Assembly: GCA_015067925.1 (NCBI GenBank)
Contig: SVLN01000011.1
Coordinates: 1 to 39,954, forward strand
Direction: 5' to 3'
Source: Oscillospiraceae bacterium
GTDB lineage: Bacteria; Bacillota; Clostridia; Oscillospirales; Oscillospiraceae
Length of the DNA: 39,954 bases
Positions 1-8,451 of the stretch are shown here, piece after piece. The translations under genes and the position numbers were made by a program. Position 1 is the first letter of the stretch, and every line of letters begins with the position of its first letter. The notes beneath the pieces were generated by a model, which saw only the letters and a list, made by a program, of their open reading frames with translations, was not told where the DNA came from and made no database searches.

Positions 1-42
1 TGCGGTTCCTACAATGGCCGCGAAGTGCTGGCAGCAAAATAA
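1..42 (+). CDS. 3' end of an upstream CDS (possibly DUF512 protein)
   Basis: Only the last 13 codons and a TAA stop at 40-42 are inside the window (peptide CGSYNGREVLAAK). The frame is open from base 1 and is followed at once by a terminator-like hairpin, which supports a real gene end. In Clostridia the gene just before der is often a DUF512/PDZ radical-SAM-like protein, so that is the best guess from synteny. The residues visible are too few to identify it. Confidence 0.5.
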   Translation, partial: CGSYNGREVLAAK

Positions 43-59
43 TTGTTGTTTGCAAGATG

Positions 60-89
60 AGAGGAGGGCTGAAGAAGCTCTCCTCTTTT
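60..89 (+). terminator. Rho-independent terminator of the upstream gene
   Basis: An 11-bp stem (60-70 with 76-86, one G-U pair) with a five-base loop is followed by a T run at 86-89. It lies 17 bases after the upstream stop codon and before the der promoter. Confidence 0.75.
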
Positions 90-122
90 CTGTCTATTTA
101 CAGAAAATTCATGGCAGTTCGA

Positions 123-151
123 TTGACTCAATTTGAAAATCGTGCCATAAT
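123..151 (+). promoter_or_regulatory. Sigma-A promoter of der-plsY-gpsA
   Basis: The -35 box is TTGACT (123-128) and the -10 box is CATAAT (146-151), separated by 17 bases. It sits between the upstream terminator and the der ribosome binding site (AAAGGAGG, about 174-181). Confidence 0.75.
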
Positions 152-189
152 AAAATGAATGATGAATCACCAGAAAGGAGGCCGTCTGA

Positions 190-1518
190 ATGGCAAAACC
201 CTTAGTGGCCATCGTTGGCCGTCCCAATGTTGGAAAATCCATGCTGTTCAATAAGCTCACAGGACAGCGCACCGCCATCGTGGAAGATACCCCCGGCGTC
301 ACCCGTGACCGCATCTACGGCGATTGCGAGTGGAACGGCCGTGACTTCCAGATCGTCGATACCGGCGGTATTGAGCCCTCCACCGACAGCGAAATGCTGC
401 TGTTCATGCGCCGCCAGGCGGAGATCGCCATCGAGACCGCTGACGTGATCGTTATGGTCACCGACGTGAAGGTGGGCGTTACTGCTGCGGACGAAGAAGT
501 GGCCAACATGCTCAAAAAGGCCAGAAAGCCTGCCGTGGTGGCTGTCAACAAGTGCGATAGCATCGGCAACACCGATCCCATGTTCTATGAATTCTACTCC
601 CTGGGCCTGGGTGAACCCATCGAAGTCTCCGCTGTGCACGGTCATGGCACCGGCGACCTTCTGGACTTCTGTGTGGCCCACTTCCCGGAAGCCACCGAGG
701 AAGAAGAGAACGAGGGCCTCATCCGTGTGGCCATTGTGGGCAAGCCCAACGTGGGCAAGTCCAGCCTTTTAAACCGCATCCTCGGTCACGAGCGCGTGAT
801 CGTCTCGGATGTTGCCGGTACTACCCGCGACGCCATCGACAGCTATTTTGAGAATCAGTTCGGCAGATACTGCTTCATCGACACCGCCGGCATGCGCCGC
901 AAGAGCAAGGTGGACGATATGATCGAGCGCTACAGCAACATGCGCTCCATCAACGCCATCGATCGCTGCGATGTTTGTTTGATCCTCATTGACGCCAACG
1001 AGGGCGTCACCGATCAGGACACCAAGATCGCGGGCCTGGCTCATGAAGCGGGCAAAGCCTGCATCATCGTGGTCAACAAGTGGGACAGCATCGAAAAGGA
1101 TGACAAGACCATGGACCACATGACGGCGGACATCCGCCGGGATCTGGGTTATATGACCTATGCGCCCATCCTGTTTATCTCTGCCCTGACCGGCCAGAGA
1201 GTGGACAAACTGTATGAGCTGATCAATTACGTTGCCGAGCAGAGCGCCATGCGCATCACCACAGGCATGCTCAATAACATCCTGGCTGATGCCACTGCCC
1301 GTGTGCAGCCGCCTTCGGACAAGGGTCGTCGCCTGAAGATCTATTATATGACCCAGGCCAGCGTGAAGCCGCCCCATTTTGTCATTTTCTGCAACGATGC
1401 CCGGCTGTTCCACTTCTCCTATCAGCGGTATCTGGAAAACCAGATCCGTGCGGTATTCGGCCTGGAGGGCACTCCGGTGCGTCTGACCATTCGCCAGAAG
1501 GGCGACAAAGAGGTATAA
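190..1518 (+). CDS. der: Ribosome-assembly GTPase Der (EngA)
   Basis: Der is a tandem-domain GTPase needed for maturation of the 50S ribosomal subunit in the cytoplasm. The 442-residue length is typical. The first G domain shows GRPNVGKS at residues 10-17, DTGG at 57-60 and NKCD at 120-123. The second shows GKPNVGKS at 184-191, DTAG at 231-234 and NKWD at 296-299. The remaining C-terminal part is the KH-like domain that packs between the G domains. The ATG start has a strong AAAGGAGG site about 8 bases upstream and a sigma-A promoter at 123-151. It is the first gene of an operon with plsY, whose start codon follows the stop by two bases. Confidence 0.98.
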   Translation: MAKPLVAIVGRPNVGKSMLFNKLTGQRTAIVEDTPGVTRDRIYGDCEWNGRDFQIVDTGGIEPSTDSEMLLFMRRQAEIAIETADVIVMVTDVKVGVTAADEEVANMLKKARKPAVVAVNKCDSIGNTDPMFYEFYSLGLGEPIEVSAVHGHGTGDLLDFCVAHFPEATEEEENEGLIRVAIVGKPNVGKSSLLNRILGHERVIVSDVAGTTRDAIDSYFENQFGRYCFIDTAGMRRKSKVDDMIERYSNMRSINAIDRCDVCLILIDANEGVTDQDTKIAGLAHEAGKACIIVVNKWDSIEKDDKTMDHMTADIRRDLGYMTYAPILFISALTGQRVDKLYELINYVAEQSAMRITTGMLNNILADATARVQPPSDKGRRLKIYYMTQASVKPPHFVIFCNDARLFHFSYQRYLENQIRAVFGLEGTPVRLTIRQKGDKEV

Positions 1519-1520
1519 CC

Positions 1521-2126
1521 ATGGCTGTTCGCTATTTGCTCGTTGCGGTACTGGCATATCTGCTGGGCTGCTGCAACGGTGCGATTATCACATCCAAGCT
1601 ATTTCTGAATGAAGACGTTCGCACCCACGGCAGCGGCAACGCGGGCCTGACCAACTTCCAGCGCTCCTACGGCGGCTGGCTGACCCTGGTGGTTATCGGT
1701 GTGGACGTAGTAAAAGCCGTGCTGGCATGCCTGTTGGGCCGCTGGCTGGTGGGCTCTGACAGCGCTATGATGCTCGGCGGCATGTGTGTGATCATCGGTC
1801 ACATGTTCCCGGTGTTCTTCGGCTTCCGCGGCGGTAAGGGCATCCTGTCCGGTGCTGCGGTGGCAGCAACCATGGATTGGCGTATTCTGGCCATTATCCT
1901 GGTGGTCTTTCTGGTCGCCGTGGTATCGACCCGCTATGTCTCCCTGGGCTCCTGTCTGGCAGCGGCGGTGTATCCCTTCGGCTTCCTCTGGCGCTTTTGG
2001 GGTGACTGGGCAACGGTTGCCATGGCGGCCCTGGTGGCTGCAGGTGCAATCTTTATGCACAGGGCCAACATCGCCCGGCTGCTGCAGGGCACCGAACGTA
2101 AACTATCTTTCCATTCCAAACGGTGA
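1521..2126 (+). CDS. plsY: Acyl-phosphate:glycerol-3-phosphate acyltransferase PlsY
   Basis: This integral membrane enzyme transfers an acyl group from acyl-phosphate to sn-glycerol 3-phosphate, the first acylation step in Gram-positive phospholipid synthesis. The 201-residue protein is strongly hydrophobic with several membrane segments. The family's catalytic loops are visible: GSGNAGLTNFQR at residues 37-48 (usual form GSGNxGATNxxR) and GHMFPVFFGFRGGKG at 93-107. It starts two bases after der, using an AGAGG site inside the end of der, and its stop overlaps the start of gpsA. Pairing with gpsA is logical because GpsA makes its substrate. Confidence 0.96.
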   Translation: MAVRYLLVAVLAYLLGCCNGAIITSKLFLNEDVRTHGSGNAGLTNFQRSYGGWLTLVVIGVDVVKAVLACLLGRWLVGSDSAMMLGGMCVIIGHMFPVFFGFRGGKGILSGAAVAATMDWRILAIILVVFLVAVVSTRYVSLGSCLAAAVYPFGFLWRFWGDWATVAMAALVAAGAIFMHRANIARLLQGTERKLSFHSKR

Positions 2127-3133
2127 TGAATATGAAAATCGCAGTGATCGGCAGCGGCGGCTGGGGAACGGCCCTGGCATGCATGCTGCTGGAAAACGGA
2201 CATGAGGTCAGCCTGTGGAGCTACACCCAGGCTGAGTCCGACGGTCTGAAACAGAATCACAAAAATCCTTTCCTGCCGGGCATTGACCTGCCCCAGGAAC
2301 TGGAGTTCACATCCAATCCTGCTGTGGTGCAGGGGATGGACCTAGTTGTCATGGCAACGCCCAGCTTTGCCATCCGGACTACGGCACGGGCCATTGCGCC
2401 GCACCTGGAGCCTGGCTGTGTGGTGGTTTCCGTCACCAAAGGCATTGAGGCCGGTACGGGCAAGCGCATGAGCCAGATCATCGCTGAAGAGACCGGCGCC
2501 AAAGTTGCCGTGCTCTCCGGCCCCTCTCATGCGGAGGAGGTCAGCCGCGGCATCCCTACGGGTGTTGTTGTTGCTGCGGAAGAGCAGGCCACTGCTGAAC
2601 TGGTGCAGGACGCGTTTATGAATGACCGTTTCCGGGTCTACACCAGCCCCGATATGGTGGGCACCGAACTGGCAGCGGCACTAAAGAATGTCATCGCCCT
2701 GTGTGCCGGCGTATGTGACGGCCTGGGGCTGGGTGATAATTCCAAGGCGCTGCTGATTACCCGCGGCCTGTCGGAGATCGCCCGGCTGGGCCTGGCCCTG
2801 GGCGGCAGCAAGGAGACGTTCCTGGGCCTTGCCGGTGTGGGTGATCTGATTGTGACATGCACTTCCATGCACTCGCGCAACTGCCGGGCCGGTATCCTGA
2901 TCGGCAAGGGCAAGAGCGTGAAAGACGCCATGGACGAAGTCGGTGCCGTGGTGGAAGGCTATTATGCAGCCGAGTCTGCCGTGCAACTGGCCCGCAAACA
3001 TGGCGTGGAGATGCCAATTGTGGAGCAGGCCTACGCTGTACTGTATGAAGGCCTGAACGTAAAAGTAGTGCCTGAGATGCTCATGTCCCGCGCCCGCCGC
3101 GTGGAATATGACGGAAAAACCAACTGGAATTAA
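2126..3133 (+). CDS. gpsA: Glycerol-3-phosphate dehydrogenase [NAD(P)+] GpsA
   Basis: GpsA reduces dihydroxyacetone phosphate to sn-glycerol 3-phosphate, the substrate of PlsY. The N-terminal Rossmann fold begins MNMKIAVIGSGGWG with the dinucleotide-binding glycines at residues 9-14. The catalytic-lysine region (ELAAALKNVIAL) and the C-terminal helical domain (GLGLGDNSKALL, LAGVGDLIVTC) are present. The start is uncertain within six bases. ATG 2126 overlaps the plsY stop as TGATG and would allow translational coupling; ATG 2132 gives the canonical MKIAVIG; GTG 2123 is also in frame. No separate ribosome binding site is obvious. A terminator follows at 3139-3172, closing the operon. Confidence 0.97.
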   Translation: MNMKIAVIGSGGWGTALACMLLENGHEVSLWSYTQAESDGLKQNHKNPFLPGIDLPQELEFTSNPAVVQGMDLVVMATPSFAIRTTARAIAPHLEPGCVVVSVTKGIEAGTGKRMSQIIAEETGAKVAVLSGPSHAEEVSRGIPTGVVVAAEEQATAELVQDAFMNDRFRVYTSPDMVGTELAAALKNVIALCAGVCDGLGLGDNSKALLITRGLSEIARLGLALGGSKETFLGLAGVGDLIVTCTSMHSRNCRAGILIGKGKSVKDAMDEVGAVVEGYYAAESAVQLARKHGVEMPIVEQAYAVLYEGLNVKVVPEMLMSRARRVEYDGKTNWN

Positions 3134-3138
3134 AAATC

Positions 3139-3172
3139 AAGCCGCTGCGGTGTAAACCGCGGCGGCTTTTTT
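3139..3172 (+). terminator. Terminator of der-plsY-gpsA
   Basis: A 12-bp GC-rich stem (3140-3151 with 3156-3167, one T-G pair) with a GTAA loop is followed by six T residues. It starts just after the gpsA stop. Confidence 0.9.
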
Positions 3173-3201
3173 GTCATTGGGCATAAAAGGGGAGAGCAAA
3201 C

Positions 3202-3230
3202 AAAAAAAGCAAGCCGTTTGGCTTGCTTTT
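3202..3230 (-). terminator. Terminator of rpmB (bidirectional)
   Basis: The stem GCAAGCC/GGCTTGC with a GTTT loop is flanked by an A run on the left and a T run on the right, so it can stop transcription from both sides. On the minus strand it lies about 15 bases beyond the rpmB stop. Confidence 0.85.
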
Positions 3231-3244
3231 CGTTTTTGCGGTAA

Positions 3245-3433
3245 TCAGACAGCGCGCTCAACCTTGTTGGAACGCAGGCATCTTGTACAGACATAAACAT
3301 GGCGCGGGGAGCCGTTCACAATTGCCTTCACGCGCTTGACATTGGGCTTCCAGGTTCTGTTGGTACGTCTGTGAGAATGGGAAACCTTGATACCGAAGAC
3401 AACACCCTTGCCGCAAACATCGCACTTAGCCAC
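3245..3433 (-). CDS. rpmB: 50S ribosomal protein L28
   Basis: This is a 62-residue L28 of the zinc-ribbon type, with cysteine pairs CDVC near the N-terminus and CTRC near the C-terminus. The central SHSHRRTNRTWKPNVKRVKA stretch is diagnostic of the family. The start chosen is GTG at 3433, giving VAKCDVCGKG (read as MAKC), because an AAGGAGG site lies 8 bases upstream and the length matches Firmicute L28. A longer in-frame start at 3463 would place that ribosome binding site inside the gene. It is a single-gene transcription unit on the minus strand with its own promoter and terminator. Confidence 0.98.
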   Translation of the reverse strand: MAKCDVCGKGVVFGIKVSHSHRRTNRTWKPNVKRVKAIVNGSPRHVYVCTRCLRSNKVERAV

Positions 3434-3490
3434 GGACTGCACCTCCTTGCCAATCAAACTCAAATTTGGCGCTATCGCGCGCCGAAAGTT

Positions 3491-3519
3491 ATAATACCAG
3501 ATTCATTCTCAAAATGCAA
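3491..3519 (-). promoter_or_regulatory. Sigma-A promoter of rpmB
   Basis: On the minus strand the -35 box TTGCAT (3514-3519) and the -10 box TATTAT (3491-3496) are 17 bases apart. The leader of about 50 bases contains a small GGCGC/GCGCC hairpin. Confidence 0.65.
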
Positions 3520-3560
3520 GCAAAAAATTCAGAAAAATAAAAAAATATCTGCCTCTTTTC

Positions 3561-3589
3561 TTGCGTTCTTTTTTTTGGCGTGCTATCAT
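3561..3589 (+). promoter_or_regulatory. Sigma-A promoter of hprK
   Basis: The -35 box TTGCGT (3561-3566) and the -10 box TATCAT (3584-3589) are separated by 17 bases, upstream of the GAGG ribosome binding site of hprK. Confidence 0.6.
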
Positions 3590-3653
3590 TACCTTGCGGC
3601 TGTGAAAACAGCGATTTTCTTTGGTGAATTCAGTGATATACGAGGTATTCAGA

Positions 3654-4598
3654 ATGTATCAGTATACGGTTCCCCTCAAGCAGATCGTGGAAGAAGCGGA
3701 GCTCAAGATCCTCTACAAGGCTTCGGACTATGAGAATATTCGCCTGATTGTGGCGGACGTGACCCGTCCGGCTCTGAACCTGATCGGCTTTATGGAGCAC
3801 TTTGAACCCATGCGTCTGCAAGTCATCGGCATGGTGGAGCACAGCTTCCTGAGCAGAATGACCCCGGAGGAGCGCTATGTTGCCTTTGACCGGTTCTTCT
3901 CTTATAAGATTCCTGCCCTGGTTTATACCCGCGGCCTGACGCCTCCGGAGGAACTGGTGCAGATGGCAAAGAAGCACAACGTGACGGTTCTGACCTCCAC
4001 CCATCCCACCGCCGGTCTGATGGCAAACCTGATCCAGTCCCTGTCCAGCCATCTGGCGCCCCGGGTTACCCGCCACGGCGTGCTTGTGGAAGTTTACGGC
4101 GAAGGCCTTCTGCTGCTGGGCGAGTCCGGCGTCGGTAAGAGCGAAGCTGCTGTCGAGCTGGTCAAGCGCGGCCACCGCCTGATCGCTGATGACGCGGTGG
4201 AGATCAAGCAGGTTGCGCCCAACATCCTGGTGGGCAATGCCCCGGAGCTGATCCGCCATTATGTGGAGCTGCGCGGCATCGGTGTGACCAACGTCGCTCA
4301 GCTGTTCGGTATGGGCGCCATCAAGGAGAGCACCAACATTGACCTGATCATCAACATCACGCCCTGGAAGGACGGCGAGGTCTACGACCGATTGGGCCTG
4401 GAGAACAACGAGGAAGAGATCCTGGATGTGAAGCTGCCCTCCATCACCATTCCCGTCAAGCCCGGCCGTAATCTGGCGGTCATTCTGGAGGTTGCTGCCA
4501 TGAACAACCGCCAGAAGAAAATGGGATACAACGCTGCCCAGGAGTTTACCAACCAGATCAACCGCCATTTCGAAGAATCCATGGCCAATCGCTTCTGA
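3654..4598 (+). CDS. hprK: HPr kinase/phosphorylase
   Basis: HprK phosphorylates and dephosphorylates Ser46 of HPr and so sets carbon catabolite control with CcpA in Firmicutes. From the chosen ATG the protein is 314 residues, normal for the family. The N-terminal domain (1-130) is followed by the kinase core, with Walker A GESGVGKS at 156-163 and the family signature LRGIGVTNVAQLFG at about 206-219. ATG 3654 is preferred because GAGG lies 8 bases upstream; an in-frame TTG at 3621 lacks a ribosome binding site and would add an atypical extension. It forms a single-gene unit with its own promoter and terminator. Confidence 0.97.
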   Translation: MYQYTVPLKQIVEEAELKILYKASDYENIRLIVADVTRPALNLIGFMEHFEPMRLQVIGMVEHSFLSRMTPEERYVAFDRFFSYKIPALVYTRGLTPPEELVQMAKKHNVTVLTSTHPTAGLMANLIQSLSSHLAPRVTRHGVLVEVYGEGLLLLGESGVGKSEAAVELVKRGHRLIADDAVEIKQVAPNILVGNAPELIRHYVELRGIGVTNVAQLFGMGAIKESTNIDLIINITPWKDGEVYDRLGLENNEEEILDVKLPSITIPVKPGRNLAVILEVAAMNNRQKKMGYNAAQEFTNQINRHFEESMANRF

Positions 4599-4605
4599 AA
4601 AATCT

Positions 4606-4638
4606 GCACCCGACAGCCTGTGCTGCCGGGTGCTTTTT
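4606..4638 (+). terminator. Terminator of hprK
   Basis: GCACCCG pairs with CGGGTGC and CAGC with GCTG across one mismatch, with a CTGT loop, followed by five T residues at 4634-4638. It begins 8 bases after the hprK stop. Confidence 0.88.
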
Positions 4639-4704
4639 CTCACAGAAAAAGCAGCAGAATTCACGGAAAATTTGAAAAGCGCTATTCTATTTTGAGGCTG
4701 GATT

Positions 4705-4713
4705 TGCTATAAT
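4705..4713 (+). promoter_or_regulatory. Extended -10 promoter of the murB-rapZ-yvcK-whiA-dnaE operon
   Basis: TGCTATAAT is a perfect extended -10 element. No good -35 box stands 17 bases upstream (TTCTAT). Transcription would begin near 4720. This rules out the in-frame ATG at 4712, which lies inside the -10 box, as the murB start. Confidence 0.65.
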
Positions 4714-4741
4714 GATTCTGAATATACACGTGGAGGCGTTT

Positions 4742-5653
4742 ATGGCTTATCAGGCACATTTTGCGGCGGAGCTCGCCGCGGCTTATCCACAAATCCCGCT
4801 GCGGCTCAATGAGCCCATGGCGGCGCATACGACCTTCCGCATCGGTGGTCCGGCGGCCTGTATGGCCCTGCCCCAGGATGCACAGCAGCTGAAGGATCTG
4901 CTTCTCTTTGCACAGCAGAGAGAGCTTCCCGTGCTGCTTCTGGGCGGCGGCAGCAATCTTCTTTGCCCGGACGAGGGCCTTCAGGCCCTGGTGATCAAAA
5001 CCAAAGAGGGCCTGACGAATTTAGAACGCATCGGTAAAAACCGCATCCGCGCCCACAGTGGCGTTACAATGGCTCGCCTGGCTCAGTTTGCGGCCCAGAA
5101 CGGTCTGTCCGGCCTGGAATTTGCCCAGGGTATCCCCGGCACGGTGGGCGGCGGCATCTATATGAACGCCGGCGCTTACGGCGGTGAAATGTGCCAGGTG
5201 GTGGTTTCCTCCGAGGCGGTAAGCCGGGAAGGGGAGCACCGTTTGCTTCGTGGCGATGAGCACGGTTTTTCGTACAGAAGAAGTGTTTATATGGACACAA
5301 GTGATGTGATTGTTTCTGCGGAGTTTGAGCTGACGCCCGACGATCCGGCTCTGATTCGCGAACGGATGCAGGACCTGGCCTCCAGACGCAGGGAAAAGCA
5401 GCCGCTGGAGTATCCCTCCGCGGGCAGCGCTTTCAAGCGCCCTGAGGGCGCCTTTGCTGCGGCGCTGATCGACAGTTGCGGCCTGAAGGGCCTGCAGGTG
5501 GGCGGCGCTGCGGTCTCGAAAAAACACGCCGGATTCATTGTGAATCTGGGCGGCGCCACGGCAGATGATGTCAAACGGCTGATCGCGCTGGTGCAGCAGC
5601 GTGTGGAAAAAGAAACCGGCTTTATGTTGGAGCCAGAGATTCGGATCCTCTGA
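4742..5653 (+). CDS. murB: UDP-N-acetylenolpyruvoylglucosamine reductase
   Basis: MurB is the FAD-dependent, NADPH-using reductase that completes UDP-MurNAc for peptidoglycan synthesis. The 303-residue protein shows the FAD-binding GGGSNLL at residues 68-74, the GIPGTVGGGIYMNAGAYG loop, and the C-terminal YPSAGSAFKRPEG segment with the catalytic serine. The compact form resembles the type II MurB of Gram-positive bacteria. ATG 4742 has GGAGG five bases upstream and follows the predicted transcription start near 4720. rapZ begins 13 bases after the stop. Confidence 0.97.
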   Translation: MAYQAHFAAELAAAYPQIPLRLNEPMAAHTTFRIGGPAACMALPQDAQQLKDLLLFAQQRELPVLLLGGGSNLLCPDEGLQALVIKTKEGLTNLERIGKNRIRAHSGVTMARLAQFAAQNGLSGLEFAQGIPGTVGGGIYMNAGAYGGEMCQVVVSSEAVSREGEHRLLRGDEHGFSYRRSVYMDTSDVIVSAEFELTPDDPALIRERMQDLASRRREKQPLEYPSAGSAFKRPEGAFAAALIDSCGLKGLQVGGAAVSKKHAGFIVNLGGATADDVKRLIALVQQRVEKETGFMLEPEIRIL

Positions 5654-5666
5654 GGGAGGTTTACCA

Positions 5667-6527
5667 ATGAATTTTGTAATTATTTCCGGCCTGTCCGGTG
5701 CGGGCAAGAGCAACGCCGCCAACAATCTGGAGGACATGGGCTATTATTGTGTGGATAACCTGCCGGCGGATATCATTCCGCAGTTTGTGCAGTTCTGCCG
5801 CGCGGCCAACGGCGAATATGAGAAGGTGGCCATGGTTACCGACGTGCGCAGCGGCCTGACGGCCGAGAGCTATCAAAGAACGCTGGAAAGCCTGCGCCAG
5901 CAGGGCTGCGAGTTCCGTACGCTATTTGTGGAGGCATCTACTGAGGTTATCATCAAGCGCTATAAAGAGACCCGCCGCAGCCACCCTCTGGCCAAGGACT
6001 ACCCGCATCTGGAAGAGGCGGTTCAGGCCGAACGGGAGCAGCTGGCGCCCATTCGCGCCCAGGCGGACGTAGTGATCAACACCTCCGCGCTGAGCCTTGC
6101 AAAGCTGCGGGGCGAGCTCATCGACCAGTTTGGTGGAGGCGCCCGGGCAACGGCCATGGCTGTGACGGTGATGTCCTTCGGCTTCAAGTATGGTGTTCCC
6201 CTGGAGGCGGATTTGGTGCTGGATGTGCGCCTGCTGCCGAATCCTTATTATATTGATGAACTGCGTCATCAGACCGGTATGGACAAGCCGGTGTATGACT
6301 ATGTCTTTTCTTTCCCCCAGACGGGTGAGTTCCTGGACAAGCTGAAGGCTTGGCTGGAATACTCCCTGCCCCTTTACGCCGATTCCGGAAAATCCGGCCT
6401 GAGCATTTGCGTCGGCTGCACAGGCGGCCACCATCGTTCTGTGGCCCTGGCTCGGGCGCTGGGCGAGTTCACGGCCCAGAAGGGGTATGCCACGGTGGTG
6501 CACCATCGGGATATGAACCGCGAATGA
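5667..6527 (+). CDS. rapZ: RapZ/YvcJ family nucleotide-binding protein
   Basis: This is the 286-residue P-loop protein called RapZ in Escherichia coli, where it is an adaptor for decay of a small RNA controlling glmS, and YvcJ in Bacillus. The N-terminal domain shows Walker A GLSGAGKS at residues 8-15. The C-terminal domain shows the conserved FGFKYGVP, LDVRLLPNPYY and CVGCTGGHHRSVALA motifs. The ATG at 5667 has a GGGAGG site starting at 5654. Its exact role in Firmicutes is not settled, and linkage to yvcK and whiA is conserved. The TGA stop overlaps the ribosome binding site of the next gene. Confidence 0.95.
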   Translation: MNFVIISGLSGAGKSNAANNLEDMGYYCVDNLPADIIPQFVQFCRAANGEYEKVAMVTDVRSGLTAESYQRTLESLRQQGCEFRTLFVEASTEVIIKRYKETRRSHPLAKDYPHLEEAVQAEREQLAPIRAQADVVINTSALSLAKLRGELIDQFGGGARATAMAVTVMSFGFKYGVPLEADLVLDVRLLPNPYYIDELRHQTGMDKPVYDYVFSFPQTGEFLDKLKAWLEYSLPLYADSGKSGLSICVGCTGGHHRSVALARALGEFTAQKGYATVVHHRDMNRE

Positions 6528-6539
6528 GGAGATTGAAGT

Positions 6540-7538
6540 ATGTCTGAACCCATCAAACTTTATCTGCCTGGTCGCGGTGATCCAAGAATCTGCGTCATCG
6601 GCGGCGGACATGGCCTTTCCACCATGCTGCGCGGCCTGAAGCGGGTTTCCAAAAACATTACGGCCATTGTTACCGTTGCTGACGACGGTGGCGGCTCCGG
6701 TATGCTCCGGGATGACCTGGGCATGCTGCCGCCGGGTGATATCCGCAACTGCATCCTGGCTCTAGCCAACACGGAACCCATTATGGAGCGCCTTCTGGAC
6801 TACCGCTTTTCGGAGGGCAGCCTGAAAGGGCAGAGCTTCGGCAATTTGTTTCTGGCGGCTCTGGACGGCATCAGCGATTCCTTTGACCAGGCGGTGCGCA
6901 CCATGGGAGAGGTTCTCTCCATCGCGGGAAGAGTCCTGCCGGTGAGCAATGAGAACATTTATCTGCAGGCCGAATTTGAAAACGGCAGCACCGTTCTGGG
7001 TGAAAGCAAGATCTTTGCTGCAAAAAAGGAAAATGACTGCCGTATCCGCAGGGTCAGCCTGATACCCGAACGGCCCCGCGCCTTGCCGGAGAGTCTGCAG
7101 GCGCTGAAAGAGGCAGATCTGATCGTTCTGGGCCCGGGAAGCCTATATACCAGCGTGATTCCCAACCTTCTGGTGGAAGGGGTGGCCGAGGCGATCATGC
7201 AGTCGAAAGCCACCAAGGTTTATGTGATGAACATCATGACCCAGCAGGGCGAAACAGAGGAATACTCCGCCAAAGACCATGTGCAGGAGCTCTTCCGCCA
7301 CGCCGGGGGCAAGATTTTTGATTACTGCGTTGTCAACACCCAGCCTGTTCCGGACCGCGTACGCGAGGCCTATCGGGCCGAGGACACGGATCAGCTCTTT
7401 GCTCGGGAGGGTGAATTGGAGGAACTGGGCGTGCAGACCATCTGCGCGGAGCTGCTGGCAGATGGCTCTTTGGCCCGCCACGACCCCGATCGCCTGGCCC
7501 AGACACTCATGCAGTTACTTGTGACGAAGGCAAGGTGA
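6540..7538 (+). CDS. yvcK: Gluconeogenesis factor YvcK family (CofD-like)
   Basis: This 332-residue protein belongs to the YvcK/CofD-like family, which in Bacillus binds UDP-sugars and is needed for cell shape on gluconeogenic carbon. Visible motifs are the nucleotide-binding GGGHGLSTMLRGLK near residues 21-34, the acidic ADDGGGSGMLRDDLG segment, PPGDIRNC, and LGPGSLYTSVIPNLL. It starts 8 bases after an AGGAG site that overlaps the rapZ stop. A uridylate-binding role in regulating central carbon and wall-precursor flux is family knowledge, not something seen here. Confidence 0.95.
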   Translation: MSEPIKLYLPGRGDPRICVIGGGHGLSTMLRGLKRVSKNITAIVTVADDGGGSGMLRDDLGMLPPGDIRNCILALANTEPIMERLLDYRFSEGSLKGQSFGNLFLAALDGISDSFDQAVRTMGEVLSIAGRVLPVSNENIYLQAEFENGSTVLGESKIFAAKKENDCRIRRVSLIPERPRALPESLQALKEADLIVLGPGSLYTSVIPNLLVEGVAEAIMQSKATKVYVMNIMTQQGETEEYSAKDHVQELFRHAGGKIFDYCVVNTQPVPDRVREAYRAEDTDQLFAREGELEELGVQTICAELLADGSLARHDPDRLAQTLMQLLVTKAR

Positions 7539-7542
7539 GAGA

Positions 7543-8439
7543 ATGTCCTTTGCATCTGATACCAAACAGGAGCTCTGCCGGGAGCCGGTACATCGGCGCT
7601 GCTGCGCCGTTGCCGAGAGCTATGGCGTGCTGCTGTTCTGTAATACCTTTTCCGATAAACTCATCCGCATTGTGACCGAGAGCCGGGACTTTGCCCAGCG
7701 GCTGCCGGGGTTGTTCAAAAAGGCTTTCTCCGTGTCCTTTGACGATCTTCCTGATGTGGAGCAGGGCGGCAAGCTGATTTTTCAGATCCACGACCGCGCT
7801 GCCATTGCGCGCATCTATGAGGCCTTTGGCCTGACGGCAGAGAACAATCTGGCGCTGCACATCAATCTGGGCGTGCTGGAAGAGGAATGTGACCGCATTT
7901 CCTTCCTGCGCGGCGCGTTTCTGGCGGGCGGCAGCGTGACAGACCCCGAAAAACGCTACCATCTGGAACTGACCACCAGCCATCTAAAGGTCAGCAACGA
8001 GGCCTACAGCCTGCTGTTGGAGCAGTCCTTCCAACCCAAGGACACCATGCGCAACGGCAGCAGCGTGCTGTATTTCAAGCAGTCTGACGCCATTGAGGAC
8101 TTCCTGACGCTGATCGGTGCGCCGGTGTGTGCCATGCGCATTATGGAGGCAAAGGTGGAAAAGGATCTGCGCAACGGCGTCAATCGCCGGGTCAACTGCG
8201 AAACGGCGAATCTGGGCAAGGCGGTGGATGCCGCGCAGGAACAGATCGCCGCGATCCGTCAGCTGCACACTGCCGGTGTGCTGGAGCAGCTGCCGGAAAA
8301 ACTGCAAAAAACCGCGCAGCTGCGCGTGGAGCATCCGGAGGCAACCCTCACGGAGCTGGCGCAGCTGCATGAACCGATCCTCACCAAATCGGCGGTGAAT
8401 CATCGGCTGCGCAAACTCATGGAGGCAGCCAAAGAGTAA
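7543..8439 (+). CDS. whiA: DNA-binding protein WhiA
   Basis: WhiA is a DUF199 family protein with a degenerate LAGLIDADG homing-endonuclease-like N-terminal domain and a C-terminal helix-turn-helix. It regulates sporulation in Actinobacteria and affects division and chromosome segregation in Bacillus. The 298-residue length fits. The motifs FLRGAFLAGGSVTDPEKRYHLE and, at the C-terminus, LTELAQLHEP with KSAVNHRLRKL are characteristic. It begins five bases after the yvcK stop, with a GGTGAGAG site inside the end of yvcK. Confidence 0.96.
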   Translation: MSFASDTKQELCREPVHRRCCAVAESYGVLLFCNTFSDKLIRIVTESRDFAQRLPGLFKKAFSVSFDDLPDVEQGGKLIFQIHDRAAIARIYEAFGLTAENNLALHINLGVLEEECDRISFLRGAFLAGGSVTDPEKRYHLELTTSHLKVSNEAYSLLLEQSFQPKDTMRNGSSVLYFKQSDAIEDFLTLIGAPVCAMRIMEAKVEKDLRNGVNRRVNCETANLGKAVDAAQEQIAAIRQLHTAGVLEQLPEKLQKTAQLRVEHPEATLTELAQLHEPILTKSAVNHRLRKLMEAAKE

Positions 8440-8451
8440 GGAGGCATACAT